Shown: positions 23,471-33,238 of the stretch, one piece after another
How positions within the stretch are numbered: position 1 is the stretch's first letter
Layout: every line of letters begins with the position of its first letter
Assembly (NCBI GenBank): GCA_024226555.1
Contig: JAAELO010000512.1
Coordinates: 1-56,637, forward strand
DNA from: Desulfobacterales bacterium
Lineage (GTDB): Bacteria; Desulfobacterota; Desulfobacteria; Desulfobacterales; JAAELO01
Reading direction: 5' to 3'
Length of the DNA: 56,637 nt
Made by a program: the position numbers and the translations under genes
The notes under the pieces: generated by a model
The model's input: the letters and a program-made list of their open reading frames with translations, nothing else
Told to the model about the DNA's origin: nothing
Database searches by the model: none

Positions 23471-23708
23471 ATTATTCGTAGGAAATACTAAGACTAAAGA
23501 ATGGGTTATGCTAGCTAAAGGTTTTGGAAACGGTTGGAATACTAGACTTGTAGATAAACTTGATGCTTTTATTAGAAGTTGGGAATTTATCTGTGAGAGT
23601 GATGTAGGATGTAAGACTCAGTTTTTCTTCTTTACAGAATATGATAATATACATGCAGAAGTATTTGATGAAAACTCAGAATGGAAAGAATATAAGGAAA
23701 CAAAATGA
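23457..23708 (+). CDS. Hypothetical protein
   Basis: 83 residues, aromatic-rich with a likely beta-alpha fold. GGAGG upstream, 14-base overlap with the preceding gene. Phages often carry similar short proteins, but no name applies. Confidence 0.7.
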   Translation: MANNRLFVGNTKTKEWVMLAKGFGNGWNTRLVDKLDAFIRSWEFICESDVGCKTQFFFFTEYDNIHAEVFDENSEWKEYKETK

Positions 23709-23935
23709 CTCTATTTAACCTCCTCACAGGACTCCTTACCATCTTAGCTATAGTGGGAGTAATCCTGAACATAAAGAAAAAGAAAGCTTGTTTCTACATC
23801 TGGACAATCACCAACGCCTCATGGTGTGTAATAGACTTTTACAAAGACATCCCAATGCAGGGAGTTTTGTTTCTTATCTACACCGGTCTTGCAGTATGGG
23901 GTATATTTGAATGGAATAATAAAAATGACGATTAA
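23705..23935 (+). CDS. Short PnuC-like membrane protein
   Basis: 76 residues with three hydrophobic segments. 'NASWCVIDFYKDIPMQGVLFLIYTGLAVWGIFEW' reads like the core helices of PnuC nicotinamide riboside transporters, shortened as in other phage copies. A short protein would need to oligomerise to transport. May supply NAD precursors; alternatively an unrelated membrane protein. Confidence 0.65.
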   Translation: MTLFNLLTGLLTILAIVGVILNIKKKKACFYIWTITNASWCVIDFYKDIPMQGVLFLIYTGLAVWGIFEWNNKNDD

Positions 23936-23993
23936 ACAACGGTTTAAATATTGGTTGGTGTTGTGGTATTCGGTACGTGTTAAACATGAATAA
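23925..23993 (+). CDS. Possible 22-residue basic peptide
   Basis: Overlaps the PnuC-like gene end by 11 bases; Trp- and Arg-rich. It has no strong ribosome site, so support is weak. Confidence 0.22.
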   Translation: MTIKQRFKYWLVLWYSVRVKHE

Positions 23994-24054
23994 AAACCAC
24001 GTTTCACGGCGTTCCACGGTATGAATTAAACAATATTTTATGGGGATAAATCAA

Positions 24055-24285
24055 ATGAAATTTTCAGAAAGAGTAGACGCAACAAGAGCTGTAGAGGAAT
24101 GGTTTAAAACTAAGAATAAAAAAATCAATGGAGTATCTATCGCTGAAAATATAGGTGGAACTATTGCAGTACTAAAAATACTAGGTTACTTTAATAACTC
24201 TCCTATTTTAAAATGTTCAGCTTGCGGTAAGAAATACAATGAAGATCAATGGCCTAACGCTTGGCGTTGTAATAACTGTTTTTAA
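24055..24285 (+). CDS. Zinc-ribbon C-terminal protein
   Basis: 76 residues. A helical N-terminal region resembling a winged-helix, then CSACGKKY and CNNC separated by about 15 residues near the end. ATG 24055 with GGGGATAA upstream is preferred to ATG 24040. Possible DNA-binding protein. Confidence 0.65.
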   Translation: MKFSERVDATRAVEEWFKTKNKKINGVSIAENIGGTIAVLKILGYFNNSPILKCSACGKKYNEDQWPNAWRCNNCF

Positions 24286-24300
24286 AGGAGGAATAAAGAC

Positions 24301-24675
24301 TTGAAAACTACAGTAATATCTGTAAACTCTATCCCCGAAAGGGATATAAAAGTTAGGGAACTTTACCATACTCTAACTCGAAATCCCAATAAAAACTTTA
24401 TAATTCAACAAGATAGAGTAAACAGAATAAAGATATTTCACAACAAAGGAGGGTTGAGAATCCTACTCAAAATTTACACCGTAGTTATACTTCCTGTTTT
24501 GCTAAACTTTTCTCCACTTGATTCCATCTACGGTACAGTTGATTTTCAACTTGATAATACTATAGAAAAGTTAGAACTTCTTACAAGAAAACTTAGATCA
24601 ATCCAAGGAACTCGAACAGTCAATGGAAAAGTTGGCGCGCAGAAACTTAAAAACGCTTTAAATAATTTACTTTAA
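24301..24675 (+). CDS. Hypothetical protein, TTG start
   Basis: 124 basic residues with AAAGGAGG ahead of TTG 24301. One mildly hydrophobic stretch near the middle. No family recognised. Confidence 0.65.
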   Translation: MKTTVISVNSIPERDIKVRELYHTLTRNPNKNFIIQQDRVNRIKIFHNKGGLRILLKIYTVVILPVLLNFSPLDSIYGTVDFQLDNTIEKLELLTRKLRSIQGTRTVNGKVGAQKLKNALNNLL

Positions 24676-24686
24676 GGAGGGCCTAC

Positions 24687-24869
24687 ATGGATATAAATAT
24701 AAGTATGTATAAATTACCTATAACTAATACAAACTCTGAACCTTCTAAATATCAAATAGTTTTAAAAGCAGATGGGCTTCATTATGAAATAGAGAACTTG
24801 TTTAAAAGGTTACAGCACTTGTACAACAAAGAAGAATTATTAAAACTAAAATACTGGATTAAAAAATAA
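24687..24869 (+). CDS. Hypothetical protein
   Basis: 60 residues with AAGGAGG upstream. Mixed composition, helical C-terminus. Sits directly before the DUF3987-like gene. Function unknown. Confidence 0.65.
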   Translation: MDINISMYKLPITNTNSEPSKYQIVLKADGLHYEIENLFKRLQHLYNKEELLKLKYWIKK

Positions 24870-24881
24870 AGGAAACTCTCC

Positions 24882-26105
24882 ATGTCTCGACATACTAAGA
24901 ACTGGATAGACTCATATATAGAACTTCAATCAAATACCGAACCTGCAGCAATCTTTGACCGATGGGTAGCGTACTCTGTGGTAGCTGCAGCACTTCGTAG
25001 AAAAGTACATTTACAACTCGGTAGACTTACATACTACCCTAATTTATACATCGTACTTGTAGCCGGTCCCGGAGTTGCACGAAAGACCCAGTCGATAAAA
25101 TATGGTACTAACTTTCTAGACTCCATCCCAGAAATTCGCACTTGCGCAGACTCCGCAACAAAAGAAGCTATGACTGATGACATCGAAGGAAGCGCAATGG
25201 ACACAATGCTAGACAACGGAGAAAATATCAGGCATTCATCTTTAAATATCATCTCAAAGGAATTTGAATCTTTCCTTGGGCAGAAAAAAGAAAACACCCG
25301 AATGCTAACAGCTCTCACCGATCTCTTCGATTGTCCGAGCGAGTGGTCGAGCCGTACTAGACACGGAACTTCTAACGCAATAGTTGGACCTTGGATAAAC
25401 CTCCTTGCAGCTACTACTCCTGACTCCCTAGCTTCCTCTCTTCCCGCCAGCGCGATTGGTGGAGGACTTACTTCTCGTATCCTTTTCGTCTGGGCAGAGA
25501 AGAAAAAGAAGGCTATTGCAATTCCAGAAATGACAGAAAAAGAAAAGAAATTAAAGAAGAAACTTGAAGATGATCTCTACCAGATTTCTAGTATTTCAGG
25601 AGAATATAAAATGTCCCCCGAGTGTAAAAGAAATTGGGTAGATTGGTATACTAACTACGACGAAGATGAGTCAGGAGAACGCATTTGTGAAGACAAGTCT
25701 TTCTCCGGTTGGTATTCTAGAAAGCCTACTTATTTAATGAAACTCTCTATGATCCGCGCAGCAGCAGCCTCGCAAAGTCTCATAATCCAGTGGCATCATG
25801 TAGAAGAAGCTATTGAAGCAATTCAACAAGTAGAGTTCGTAATGGGTAACGCTTTTAAGGCTATAGGAAAGTCTGAGATCACAGCCGAAGTGGACACCGT
25901 AATGCAGATAATTCGTACTAAAAGAAGAGTATCGGAGAAAGAACTGATGTCGATTATTTGGAGGGATATAGACTCAACCAAGTTTGAAAATGTAATAGGA
26001 ACGCTTATGAAAACCGGTAAAGTAGTAAGAGAATATAAAGGTCCAGACGATGAAAGAGGAATCTGGTATCGTTGGACAGGAGACTTAGAAAAGGAGAATA
26101 AATGA
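24882..26105 (+). CDS. DUF3987-like P-loop ATPase (helicase/primase-associated)
   Basis: 407 residues. A P-loop 'GPGVARKT' lies near residue 62 in 'YIVLVAGPGVARKTQS'; it has Arg where GK usually follows Gly. A later Asp/Glu-rich strand and 'GGGLTSRILFVWAE' fit the DUF3987 group of RecA-like ATPases, often next to phage primases and polymerases. A winged-helix-like segment lies near the C-terminus. Probably the replicative helicase or helicase-like factor, as no other is visible. Confidence 0.75.
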   Translation: MSRHTKNWIDSYIELQSNTEPAAIFDRWVAYSVVAAALRRKVHLQLGRLTYYPNLYIVLVAGPGVARKTQSIKYGTNFLDSIPEIRTCADSATKEAMTDDIEGSAMDTMLDNGENIRHSSLNIISKEFESFLGQKKENTRMLTALTDLFDCPSEWSSRTRHGTSNAIVGPWINLLAATTPDSLASSLPASAIGGGLTSRILFVWAEKKKKAIAIPEMTEKEKKLKKKLEDDLYQISSISGEYKMSPECKRNWVDWYTNYDEDESGERICEDKSFSGWYSRKPTYLMKLSMIRAAAASQSLIIQWHHVEEAIEAIQQVEFVMGNAFKAIGKSEITAEVDTVMQIIRTKRRVSEKELMSIIWRDIDSTKFENVIGTLMKTGKVVREYKGPDDERGIWYRWTGDLEKENK

Positions 26106-26500
26106 ACACAATAACTATAACAAGATTATTTTCAACTCCACATCAAACAATAGGTACTCTATCAATAGACGAGAATCCTATTTGCTGGTCATTAGAGCCA
26201 CCTTGGAAGATGAATAAAAAAGCGGAAAGTTGTATCTTACCTGGAGTATACTTTTACAAACACTACGACTCTCCAAGATTCGCTAGAAAATGTATCCAGT
26301 TACTCGATGTACACAAAAGAGAATACGTATCAATGCACCCAGGCAACACCCACAAAGATACCAAAGCATGTATATTACCTGGAATGTCTATAGGCACTTT
26401 AAATAACGCTACATCTGTAATGCAAAGCTCCAAAGCTATAGATTTAATAATCAGTAAAACAAACTCAATCGGCAAGATTAAAATAATAGAAAGATTTTAG
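26102..26500 (+). CDS. DUF5675-like protein
   Basis: 132 residues. 'GTLSID', 'WSLEPPW', 'CILPGVYFY', 'VSMHPGNTHKDTKACILPG' match the DUF5675 pattern, a family found in phages near lysis or end-of-arm genes. It has an unexplored His/Cys-containing core that may be enzymatic. Starts at an ATGA overlap. Confidence 0.75.
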   Translation: MNTITITRLFSTPHQTIGTLSIDENPICWSLEPPWKMNKKAESCILPGVYFYKHYDSPRFARKCIQLLDVHKREYVSMHPGNTHKDTKACILPGMSIGTLNNATSVMQSSKAIDLIISKTNSIGKIKIIERF

Positions 26501-26526
26501 AAATGAAAACATCACTGGAGATTACA

Positions 26527-26739
26527 ATGGATCCTTATAAACGTTTATGTGCAGCTATAATCAGCAGAGCAGTACTTGACCTTACAAAGAAAAGGCACCA
26601 CAAAATCAAGGCTTTGAGTTGGATCAAGAGCTCTAAAGGAACAGATTGCCCTCAATCATTTGCTTGGTTTTGTAGTGCTTTAAGAATGGACCCAGATAAG
26701 ACTAAAGAAAAAATCTTAGAACTTAATCCACACCTTTAA
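26527..26739 (+). CDS. Hypothetical protein, last gene of the rightward arm
   Basis: 70 residues from ATG 26527 (GGAG upstream), or 78 from ATG 26503. Basic, helical. The 'FCSALRMDPDKTKEKI' end resembles a small helix-turn-helix-like domain. Overlaps the convergent gene on the other strand by 17 bases. Confidence 0.65.
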   Translation: MDPYKRLCAAIISRAVLDLTKKRHHKIKALSWIKSSKGTDCPQSFAWFCSALRMDPDKTKEKILELNPHL

Positions 26740-26890
26740 GTAAACCAAAGAAACCTGTCAAAATGGGTAGGATAACTAACAGCGCATCGTTAGCAGAAAT
26801 AAACTTTCCTGCCCATCCTACTGCTACAGCAAATCCTATTAAACTAATTCCAACAACAATTAATCTTTTTGTTTTAGGCTCGAAATCCAT
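26723..26890 (-). CDS. Two-helix membrane protein (holin-like)
   Basis: 55 residues. AAAGGAG lies ahead of ATG 26890. Charged N-terminus, then hydrophobic segments at about 11-28 and 36-51, then a short tail. Size and layout fit a small class II holin, and it is the last gene of the late arm beside other membrane genes. Family not certain. Confidence 0.6.
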   Translation of the reverse strand: MDFEPKTKRLIVVGISLIGFAVAVGWAGKFISANDALLVILPILTGFFGLLKGVD

Positions 26891-26891
26891 T

Positions 26892-27167
26892 TTACTCTCC
26901 TTTTTTATTCTTTATGTTCCAAACTTCTTCGTAGTAATTATCTTGATGTCTTTCTACTCTTGCCAATCTGTTATCCATAGCCTTTACTTGTTCGGTTAAA
27001 GCTATAGTTAGTTTAGTGCCTTCAATAATAGCAATAGTGTTTAACTCTTGTTTTACTGCAACTCCTTGAAATATGTATATAACTAATCCTACAAAAATTG
27101 GTATGCCTACAACTATTACCGAGTTTCTAAGCTGATCAAAATTAAACTTATCTTTTTTATTTACCAT
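26892..27167 (-). CDS. Membrane-anchored coiled-coil protein (possible lysis accessory)
   Basis: 91 residues. One hydrophobic segment at about 17-34, then a long charged helix suited to a coiled coil in the periplasm or cytoplasm. This resembles an inner-membrane spanin subunit or a holin regulator. No partner lipoprotein is visible, so the role stays open. Stop lies directly before the holin-like start. Confidence 0.6.
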   Translation of the reverse strand: MVNKKDKFNFDQLRNSVIVVGIPIFVGLVIYIFQGVAVKQELNTIAIIEGTKLTIALTEQVKAMDNRLARVERHQDNYYEEVWNIKNKKGE

Positions 27168-28111
27168 ATCATTTTCATATGCCTATTAATGTTACCAACT
27201 ACTGGTTTATATACATTAAGGCAGTACCTCCATATCGTTTTTTTAGTTCCAACCAGTGCTCTTATTTCTGCTTTTTTATCTTTATTAGTAATATTAGTAT
27301 TCTTTATAAAATATATCTCTGGATCAAGTTTTACAAGCGGCAACTTACGCTCTATCATTTCATTCTCGCCTAATAAAAACGTATATTGATACTCATCAAC
27401 ATAAACTGACACAGAATTAAACGGGAACGCAAATAAAGTTAATACCATACCTATAGGACTTTTAGGATATCTGTATAGCATTATTATATTATTTAGGTCT
27501 GGGTTATCTGCATACTCTTTATCAAAGCGTTTTAAATTCATATACAAAACGTATAAAACAAAAGACCATACTACAGGTAAAGCTAAGTCTTGAACATACC
27601 TATGAGTTATTGATATTCTACTTGCTGCTGACTTTCCTTTAGTTGCGAAGTTATCTATTAAAGTTTCTATAGGTATATTTGTTACTGTAGATAATTGAAC
27701 GTAAGTAAAAAATATACCTGCTAAAATAGCCCCTATTGTAAATACAAACCAGTATACTTTCCAGCTCATGTTAGAATAAGGTCGCGATCTGACTATTTCA
27801 ATACAAGTAAAAATCATTAAAACGTGTACAGCTATACAATGATAAACAAGAGATATAACAATACTATCTGTAAATAAAGGAATAAAATTCATATACAAAA
27901 ATCCTACTATAAAACAAGCCCATGAAATCTTCCAATCTACAGTCGAACGATGCTGTGATACTACAAGTGCTACACGTAATACAAATAGAAGAATATGTAA
28001 CGCAATACAGTGATATATAAGAGCTAATAAATAATCATTAGCAAAAACATAAACTCTACCCATACTTATAGCTAAAACTACAAAAAATAATTTTATTAAC
28101 TTATCTCTCAA
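27161..28111 (-). CDS. Multi-spanning membrane protein with an internal duplication
   Basis: 316 residues. Two roughly 65-residue units match: 'IYHCIALHILLFVLRVA' with 'VYHCIAVHVLMIFTCIE', each followed by a basic loop and 'DWKISWACFIVGF' or 'SWKVYWFVFTIGA'. About six hydrophobic segments in the first 200 residues, then a soluble basic C-terminal domain. The repeated HC-x4-H motif could bind haem or metal (inference). Overlaps the next gene by 7 bases. It may be a lysis, exclusion or virion membrane protein. Confidence 0.75.
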   Translation of the reverse strand: MRDKLIKLFFVVLAISMGRVYVFANDYLLALIYHCIALHILLFVLRVALVVSQHRSTVDWKISWACFIVGFLYMNFIPLFTDSIVISLVYHCIAVHVLMIFTCIEIVRSRPYSNMSWKVYWFVFTIGAILAGIFFTYVQLSTVTNIPIETLIDNFATKGKSAASRISITHRYVQDLALPVVWSFVLYVLYMNLKRFDKEYADNPDLNNIIMLYRYPKSPIGMVLTLFAFPFNSVSVYVDEYQYTFLLGENEMIERKLPLVKLDPEIYFIKNTNITNKDKKAEIRALVGTKKTIWRYCLNVYKPVVGNINRHMKMIW

Positions 28112-28435
28112 TTAAGGACCACCGCATTTTAGCGTAGAACCTAAAGTAATCAGTTCAATCAATGCACTTAACAATGATCTTATTAACCCAATACTTTCTG
28201 ATTTTGCGTAAACCGCTCCAACTGCTGTAATAAATTTACTAGCATAATCTAACTCATAATCTTTAGTCTCTTTACTCGGCATAGCGCAAATTGTCTTTAC
28301 TAAATTATCAAAAAACTCCATACGTCTTTCTGCTTCCCAAGGACAGTAACCATTAACCATTACTAAAATAGTCCTCGCATCTTTAAAATACCCATCTCTT
28401 TTAATAATGTTTGCTTTAATCTCTTCCGTTGTCAT
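28112..28435 (-). CDS. Hypothetical late protein
   Basis: 107 residues from ATG 28435, which has AAAGGAG upstream; the longer frame starts at 28459. Helical, with two Cys near each other and a hydrophobic C-terminal segment. Starts one base after the membrane gene's upstream boundary, so it is co-transcribed. Function unknown. Confidence 0.68.
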   Translation of the reverse strand: MTTEEIKANIIKRDGYFKDARTILVMVNGYCPWEAERRMEFFDNLVKTICAMPSKETKDYELDYASKFITAVGAVYAKSESIGLIRSLLSALIELITLGSTLKCGGP

Positions 28436-28467
28436 ACTATCTCCTTTAAATTTAATCATTAAGAAAG

Positions 28468-28480
28468 GTCAAAAATTAAC
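28468..28480. repeat. Variant copy of the dispersed palindrome
   Basis: GTCAAAAATTAAC preceded by AAGAAAG on the + strand; one base from a perfect palindrome. Lies between two late genes. Confidence 0.6.
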
Positions 28481-28489
28481 CTTTTTACC

Positions 28490-31400
28490 TTACCCACGAA
28501 CCGCTCTCCGTATTGCATTTACTCTTTTCACTTTCCTAGCTTTAATTTTTCTAGTCTTAATTTTCTTAGCTTGTACTTTTCTTATAGCGTTTTTCTCTAA
28601 ATTCTCTTTTCTCTTTTCTGACTTCTTTAGCTTCTCAATTCTTTCAGCCCCTCTTCCAAATCTATAATACCACCACTTACCAACTATTGGAATAGATTTT
28701 ACAGACTCCAACCCTTTACCATCTCCGGCGTTTAAAATATCTTTTGTTGCTGAATCTGGAAGCTGTGTAGGAGGCAGTACTTTCTCAACCATTGCTCTAC
28801 CGGCACCAACTCTTTTTACTCTCCTCTGTGTATACCTTCCTACTGCTATACTCATAAGTCTATCTTTAAAAGCTTTTCCAAAGTCTACCGGTCTACCAAG
28901 AAATAGATCAATTAACATATCGCCAGTTGCTTCCATCAAGGTTAAGAAAAATGCAATTTCCACAAGATTTTTAATTCCCTCTACTACTGTCTTTGGTTTT
29001 TTACTATTAATCTTTTGAAATACCTTCCGTCTATACACATCAAGCTTTTTTAAATCAAACCCTTTTAGCATATATGCAATTCTAGTATTCCCGCCCTCGA
29101 TAAAGCCTTGTGGATATTCTGTAAGAGTTGCTGGTTGATAATCCGAGAGTTTTCTCAAGAGGTAAAGTCTAACATCCCTTGAATCTTTATCCCCTTTGAA
29201 ATCTTTAATAAGAGCATTAGTTCTTTCTTCTCCAAATATTGGCTCAAGCTCTTTTTTAAATTTCTCAAGCTTTGCTGGATTAGTTGTCTTTGCTCTCTTC
29301 TGTGCAATATCATAAGATGCATTTATTAAAGTCTCCTTCCCTATTGCATCTATCTTAGTCAACCAAACAAGCCTAAACACCCTATCAACAGCTTTCGCTG
29401 ATGTAGTTTTATCACTAAACTCTGCTCCAACTTTACTAATCCCGAGGTCTTCTTTAGTCCATCTTGACTTCCTCACCAAGGCTTTTAAGAAAGCTTTATC
29501 AGTAGCAATCTGCCCATTTTCTACAAAACTCCAAGCAATATCACCAACTTGCCTTAATGCTGAAGTTGGACTTCCCATTACATCTATAACAGCAAGATTT
29601 TTCAGTGTAGTAACAATTCCCTTTGTCCCAACGGGGCTAAATCTAGCTTTCAAAATAGACCTAAGTTCAAGCTCTTTACTCGGTGAAAGCTTCTTTTGTT
29701 CTACAAGATTAAGAATATACTTACCTATAGTATTGTCTAGATTAAAGAGTTCTGATTTATCATTCACTCCTTTACCAAAAAGTTTCTTCTGCTCAATTGC
29801 CATTGTCACGTCAGATATATATCTCAACAAGGCGCTGTTAGAATCACCGAAAAACTGATCCATTTCTTTATCAAGAGTTCTTAGCTTCCTTAGCTTCAAT
29901 TGTCCAGGTTTAGAAAGTGTAATTCTTTCCTCAGCATAACCTCTAAAAATCGAGTGTACAAGTTCAATCTTTTCTTCTTTAGTTAAAACTCTATCAAGAC
30001 TCTTTTCTTTCTCTTTGATAAAAAGCTCAATAGTTGAAAGTTTTCCTTTTTCATACAAGTAATCCATCAGACCATCGAAGTCCTGTACTTCTCTAGGATG
30101 GTAGTCTTTTTTATAGTTAAACTTATACCCCGCGTTTATAGCTGCTTCACCAAGCGTATCAAGTAACCCTCTTATCTTCTTATACTCTTTTGCTAAATTA
30201 GGATACTTATCAAGATACATTTGAATAGTCTTTGCGTCGGAATTTTTCCTAGCTAAATCAAACGCAGCATAATCTTGTCTTGACATTTTCTTTGTAGCTT
30301 TGATAAACGGTAGGGATACTTTTATAAGTTCTTCTATTTTAGTATTACTATCAAGCTCAAACTCTAAAAGTAAATTCTTTACGCTTGGATCGATATTCTC
30401 CGCTCGAGTACTCAACGCGCCGAGATAATAATCAGTTAACTTTGCTGTTCTTTTTAGACTCTTATGAAGAGGAACTGTAACTGATTTTGCAGCTTTTTTA
30501 ATTGGGTCTACAAACAAAGTAGGATCGATTCCAGAGTAAAGAGTAAATCCTTTAGATTCTTCTTGGATTGGTTGTTTCTTCTCAGTATCCGTGTCAATTT
30601 TTGACGTTTCTTGGATAAAAAATTTCCCTTTTTCCTCTACTACTTTCCAAGACTTTCCTGCTTTAGCCGCAGCTTTTTCTGCAAAGACTCTATTCTTCCA
30701 TGGAATTACTGTACCTTCTTTAAATCCAGGTCTTCCGACAAGAACAACTTTAACTTCTGGAGTTTCTATTTTCTCTACTTTCTTAAACTCCTCAGGAAAT
30801 TCTTTTACTGGATCCCATTTACTTCTCTTCTGTTGATAAACCCAACCACCGTCTTTTTCAAAAACCTTAAACCCTGTAGGGTCAACACCAGCTTTCTGTC
30901 CCGCAACTTTCATTGCTTTCTTAGCTAGCCACTCTTTTGTAAAGGGAATTATCTTTCCACCAGAGTCCACGCTCTTCCCAACTACTGCAAATTTATCTTT
31001 AGACTTTTCTGGTTTTACTTCTTGTTTAGGAATAGCTTTAATCTCTCCGCCATAAACCTCAGCTGCTTTTTCTCTTGCGTACTTACTCACAACATCATCA
31101 AGTTTATATGCTTCTTCTACAGCTTTAACACTACCAAGTTCTTCTACTTTTTCATCTATAAATTTCTGTTGTTCTTTATCTTTCAGTGGTGTAACTTTTG
31201 TTTCTGTTTCTACCTTTACCTTTGCCTCATCAACCTTTGCCTCATCAACTTCAGCCTTTTCTTCTACTTCCTTCTCTACCTTTACTCCCTCATCAACTTT
31301 CGATTTCAACTCCCTCATATTTATAATACTTTCAGCAGTTTTCAAATCTGCATCAGTAGGAAATACTGAGCTCGCTTTATCCTTCTTCCCATGTAACTCT

Positions 31401-33229
31401 TTTACTTTATTATAATAACTTAACTCCGTCTCTCTTTTTACTTCGTTAACAGCACCATCAATCTTATCTATTACATCTTTAAGTTCTTGCTTCTTCGTTT
31501 TAACTTCTTTCAAAGAACTTTTTATCTGCGTACTTCCTACTGCTCCAGCAAGTGGCATGGCTACAAGACCTTCATACATACCAGCTTTAGTAACATCCCA
31601 AAAGTCTGCTATAAACTGATTTATCTGATCACTAGGAGACATACCTTCTTTCTTTGCTTTAGCCCAAATGTCTGTAGCTGCTTCTGGATACTTCTGCATC
31701 CACTCAGTTACAAACTCTACACCCATTACTTCACTTAATTCTTTAATAACTCTTTTAACACTTCCTGTAGGCTTCCAAACTTTTAAAGCTTTATTAATAC
31801 CAATAGCTTCAAGTGCACCTTGACCAGCAGCATCCATCATTCCTGAGTGAAATCTTCGTATGGGATCAACTCCTTCTTCTTCTAATTTTTCTACTTTACT
31901 ACCAAGAACTTGAGACCCCATGTACCCTATACTTAAAGGAACACCACCAACGATAGCTGCTCCAACTTGACCAACAAACTGAGGAATCATAGTCAAAACA
32001 TCATCATAATATTTCTTTATTCCTGTTCTTTCAGGTAATCTCGGAACAACTTCTTCAACTTCATCTGTAAATTTATTTATCTTATCGACTAATGTATTAA
32101 ACTGACTTATATCCTTCGAACCAGTTATTTTTTCTCTCGCTTCAAGAATTACATCTTTATGCTGTTTATCGTAAGTTTTAAAAGATTCTTTCTCCAAAGC
32201 ATCTATATATTGAGCCACACCTTTCAACGCATTAGCAGATGAAGTAATAACTTGTTCTGTACCAATAGCAAATTTATTCTTAATTCTTTCTACAAAATTA
32301 TATTCATCTTGTATAAGCTTTGCATTACTTTCAGGGTACTTAATATTTTTAGTCTTAGCTTCTGCTTCCGCTTCAGCCTTAGCTCTACTAAACACCGAAT
32401 CAACTTTTTCAGGAACATACCCTTCCATTATCTTTCTATTATGTTCTTGTGTCTCTTTAAATGGCGGTATTCCTTTATACTTTATTACATTCCCTCTTCC
32501 AGCATTATACGCAGCTACAGCATGACTCCAATCTCCAAATTTATCGTACTGATTTTTAAGGTACTTCAATGCCCCAGGAATAGCAGAGTTAGGATCATAT
32601 GGATCAACGCCTTGTTCTTTAGCAGTTGCAGGCATAAACTGCGCAATCCCTTCTGCACCAACTGGGCTTTTAGCTTTAGGATTAAATTGAGATTCAGTTT
32701 CAAACAACTTATAAGCAATATGAAAAGGTACACCATGCTCTTCCGCAGAAGTTTTTATCAGCTCATCGTACGGTGTTTCTGGATATTCTTGTTTAACTAA
32801 ATCCCCGTGTTCTAAGGGATCAAAAGAAGTTGGCTTTTTTACTTCAGGTTTTTCCACTCCAATCTCTGTAACATCAAATGGTTTACTGTACTGTTTATCT
32901 TGGTCAGAATGTAATTGCTTTGCATAGTTAGTAGCTTCTTCTGGAGTTTTAAAAATCCCAAGATGCTTATTTGTTTTCTTATACTGAGCAATCGCTTCTT
33001 TCGTCGACATACCTTTACCATCATCTGAAATAGTCGGGATTAAAACTTCCCCTTTATCTGTACCAATAGATATACTTCGAACTGTGCTAATAGACCCATC
33101 TTTGTTTTTAACTATAGGTCTACTGTTTAAATCTATATTCCCTTTCTCCTCAAAAGTATCAAACGACTTATTTAATTTAACAGTATCTTCTACTGGTTCT
33201 CCGTAATCTAGCGGATTAAATTGTCCCAT
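28490..33229 (-). CDS. Giant ejection (internal virion) protein with lytic transglycosylase domain
   Basis: 1579 residues. Residues ~30-110 form a short conserved N-terminal module ('[20 protein letters not shown]', 'KTNKHLG'). Residues ~155-260 form an SLT lytic transglycosylase: 'ETES' with catalytic Glu179, '[10 protein letters not shown]' and 'AYNAG'. The remainder is long, helical and charged, with Gly-rich hydrophobic stretches, and ends in a Lys/Arg-rich tail. This matches proteins injected with the DNA that cut peptidoglycan and build the tube across the envelope, like T7 gp16 or P22 gp16. AAGGAG upstream. Confidence 0.9.
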   Translation of the reverse strand: MGQFNPLDYGEPVEDTVKLNKSFDTFEEKGNIDLNSRPIVKNKDGSISTVRSISIGTDKGEVLIPTISDDGKGMSTKEAIAQYKKTNKHLGIFKTPEEATNYAKQLHSDQDKQYSKPFDVTEIGVEKPEVKKPTSFDPLEHGDLVKQEYPETPYDELIKTSAEEHGVPFHIAYKLFETESQFNPKAKSPVGAEGIAQFMPATAKEQGVDPYDPNSAIPGALKYLKNQYDKFGDWSHAVAAYNAGRGNVIKYKGIPPFKETQEHNRKIMEGYVPEKVDSVFSRAKAEAEAEAKTKNIKYPESNAKLIQDEYNFVERIKNKFAIGTEQVITSSANALKGVAQYIDALEKESFKTYDKQHKDVILEAREKITGSKDISQFNTLVDKINKFTDEVEEVVPRLPERTGIKKYYDDVLTMIPQFVGQVGAAIVGGVPLSIGYMGSQVLGSKVEKLEEEGVDPIRRFHSGMMDAAGQGALEAIGINKALKVWKPTGSVKRVIKELSEVMGVEFVTEWMQKYPEAATDIWAKAKKEGMSPSDQINQFIADFWDVTKAGMYEGLVAMPLAGAVGSTQIKSSLKEVKTKKQELKDVIDKIDGAVNEVKRETELSYYNKVKELHGKKDKASSVFPTDADLKTAESIINMRELKSKVDEGVKVEKEVEEKAEVDEAKVDEAKVKVETETKVTPLKDKEQQKFIDEKVEELGSVKAVEEAYKLDDVVSKYAREKAAEVYGGEIKAIPKQEVKPEKSKDKFAVVGKSVDSGGKIIPFTKEWLAKKAMKVAGQKAGVDPTGFKVFEKDGGWVYQQKRSKWDPVKEFPEEFKKVEKIETPEVKVVLVGRPGFKEGTVIPWKNRVFAEKAAAKAGKSWKVVEEKGKFFIQETSKIDTDTEKKQPIQEESKGFTLYSGIDPTLFVDPIKKAAKSVTVPLHKSLKRTAKLTDYYLGALSTRAENIDPSVKNLLLEFELDSNTKIEELIKVSLPFIKATKKMSRQDYAAFDLARKNSDAKTIQMYLDKYPNLAKEYKKIRGLLDTLGEAAINAGYKFNYKKDYHPREVQDFDGLMDYLYEKGKLSTIELFIKEKEKSLDRVLTKEEKIELVHSIFRGYAEERITLSKPGQLKLRKLRTLDKEMDQFFGDSNSALLRYISDVTMAIEQKKLFGKGVNDKSELFNLDNTIGKYILNLVEQKKLSPSKELELRSILKARFSPVGTKGIVTTLKNLAVIDVMGSPTSALRQVGDIAWSFVENGQIATDKAFLKALVRKSRWTKEDLGISKVGAEFSDKTTSAKAVDRVFRLVWLTKIDAIGKETLINASYDIAQKRAKTTNPAKLEKFKKELEPIFGEERTNALIKDFKGDKDSRDVRLYLLRKLSDYQPATLTEYPQGFIEGGNTRIAYMLKGFDLKKLDVYRRKVFQKINSKKPKTVVEGIKNLVEIAFFLTLMEATGDMLIDLFLGRPVDFGKAFKDRLMSIAVGRYTQRRVKRVGAGRAMVEKVLPPTQLPDSATKDILNAGDGKGLESVKSIPIVGKWWYYRFGRGAERIEKLKKSEKRKENLEKNAIRKVQAKKIKTRKIKARKVKRVNAIRRAVRG
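30593..30605. repeat. Dispersed palindrome GTCAA-TTT-TTGAC
   Basis: Perfect arms followed by GTTTCTT, so AAGAAAC flanks it on the minus strand. It is inside the giant ejection protein gene, where the codons read Thr-Ser-Lys-Ile-Asp. Confidence 0.75.
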
Positions 33230-33238
33230 TACTTTCTC

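Noticed and set aside
26102-28459. A classical free endolysin
   Set aside because: No lysozyme, amidase or peptidase motif found here; DUF5675 and membrane proteins fill the region, and the only clear muralytic domain is in the giant ejection protein.
30591-32800. Plus-strand frames opposite the giant ejection gene
   Set aside because: Phe/Ser/Leu-rich shadows of the Lys/Glu-rich real gene, with no ribosome sites.
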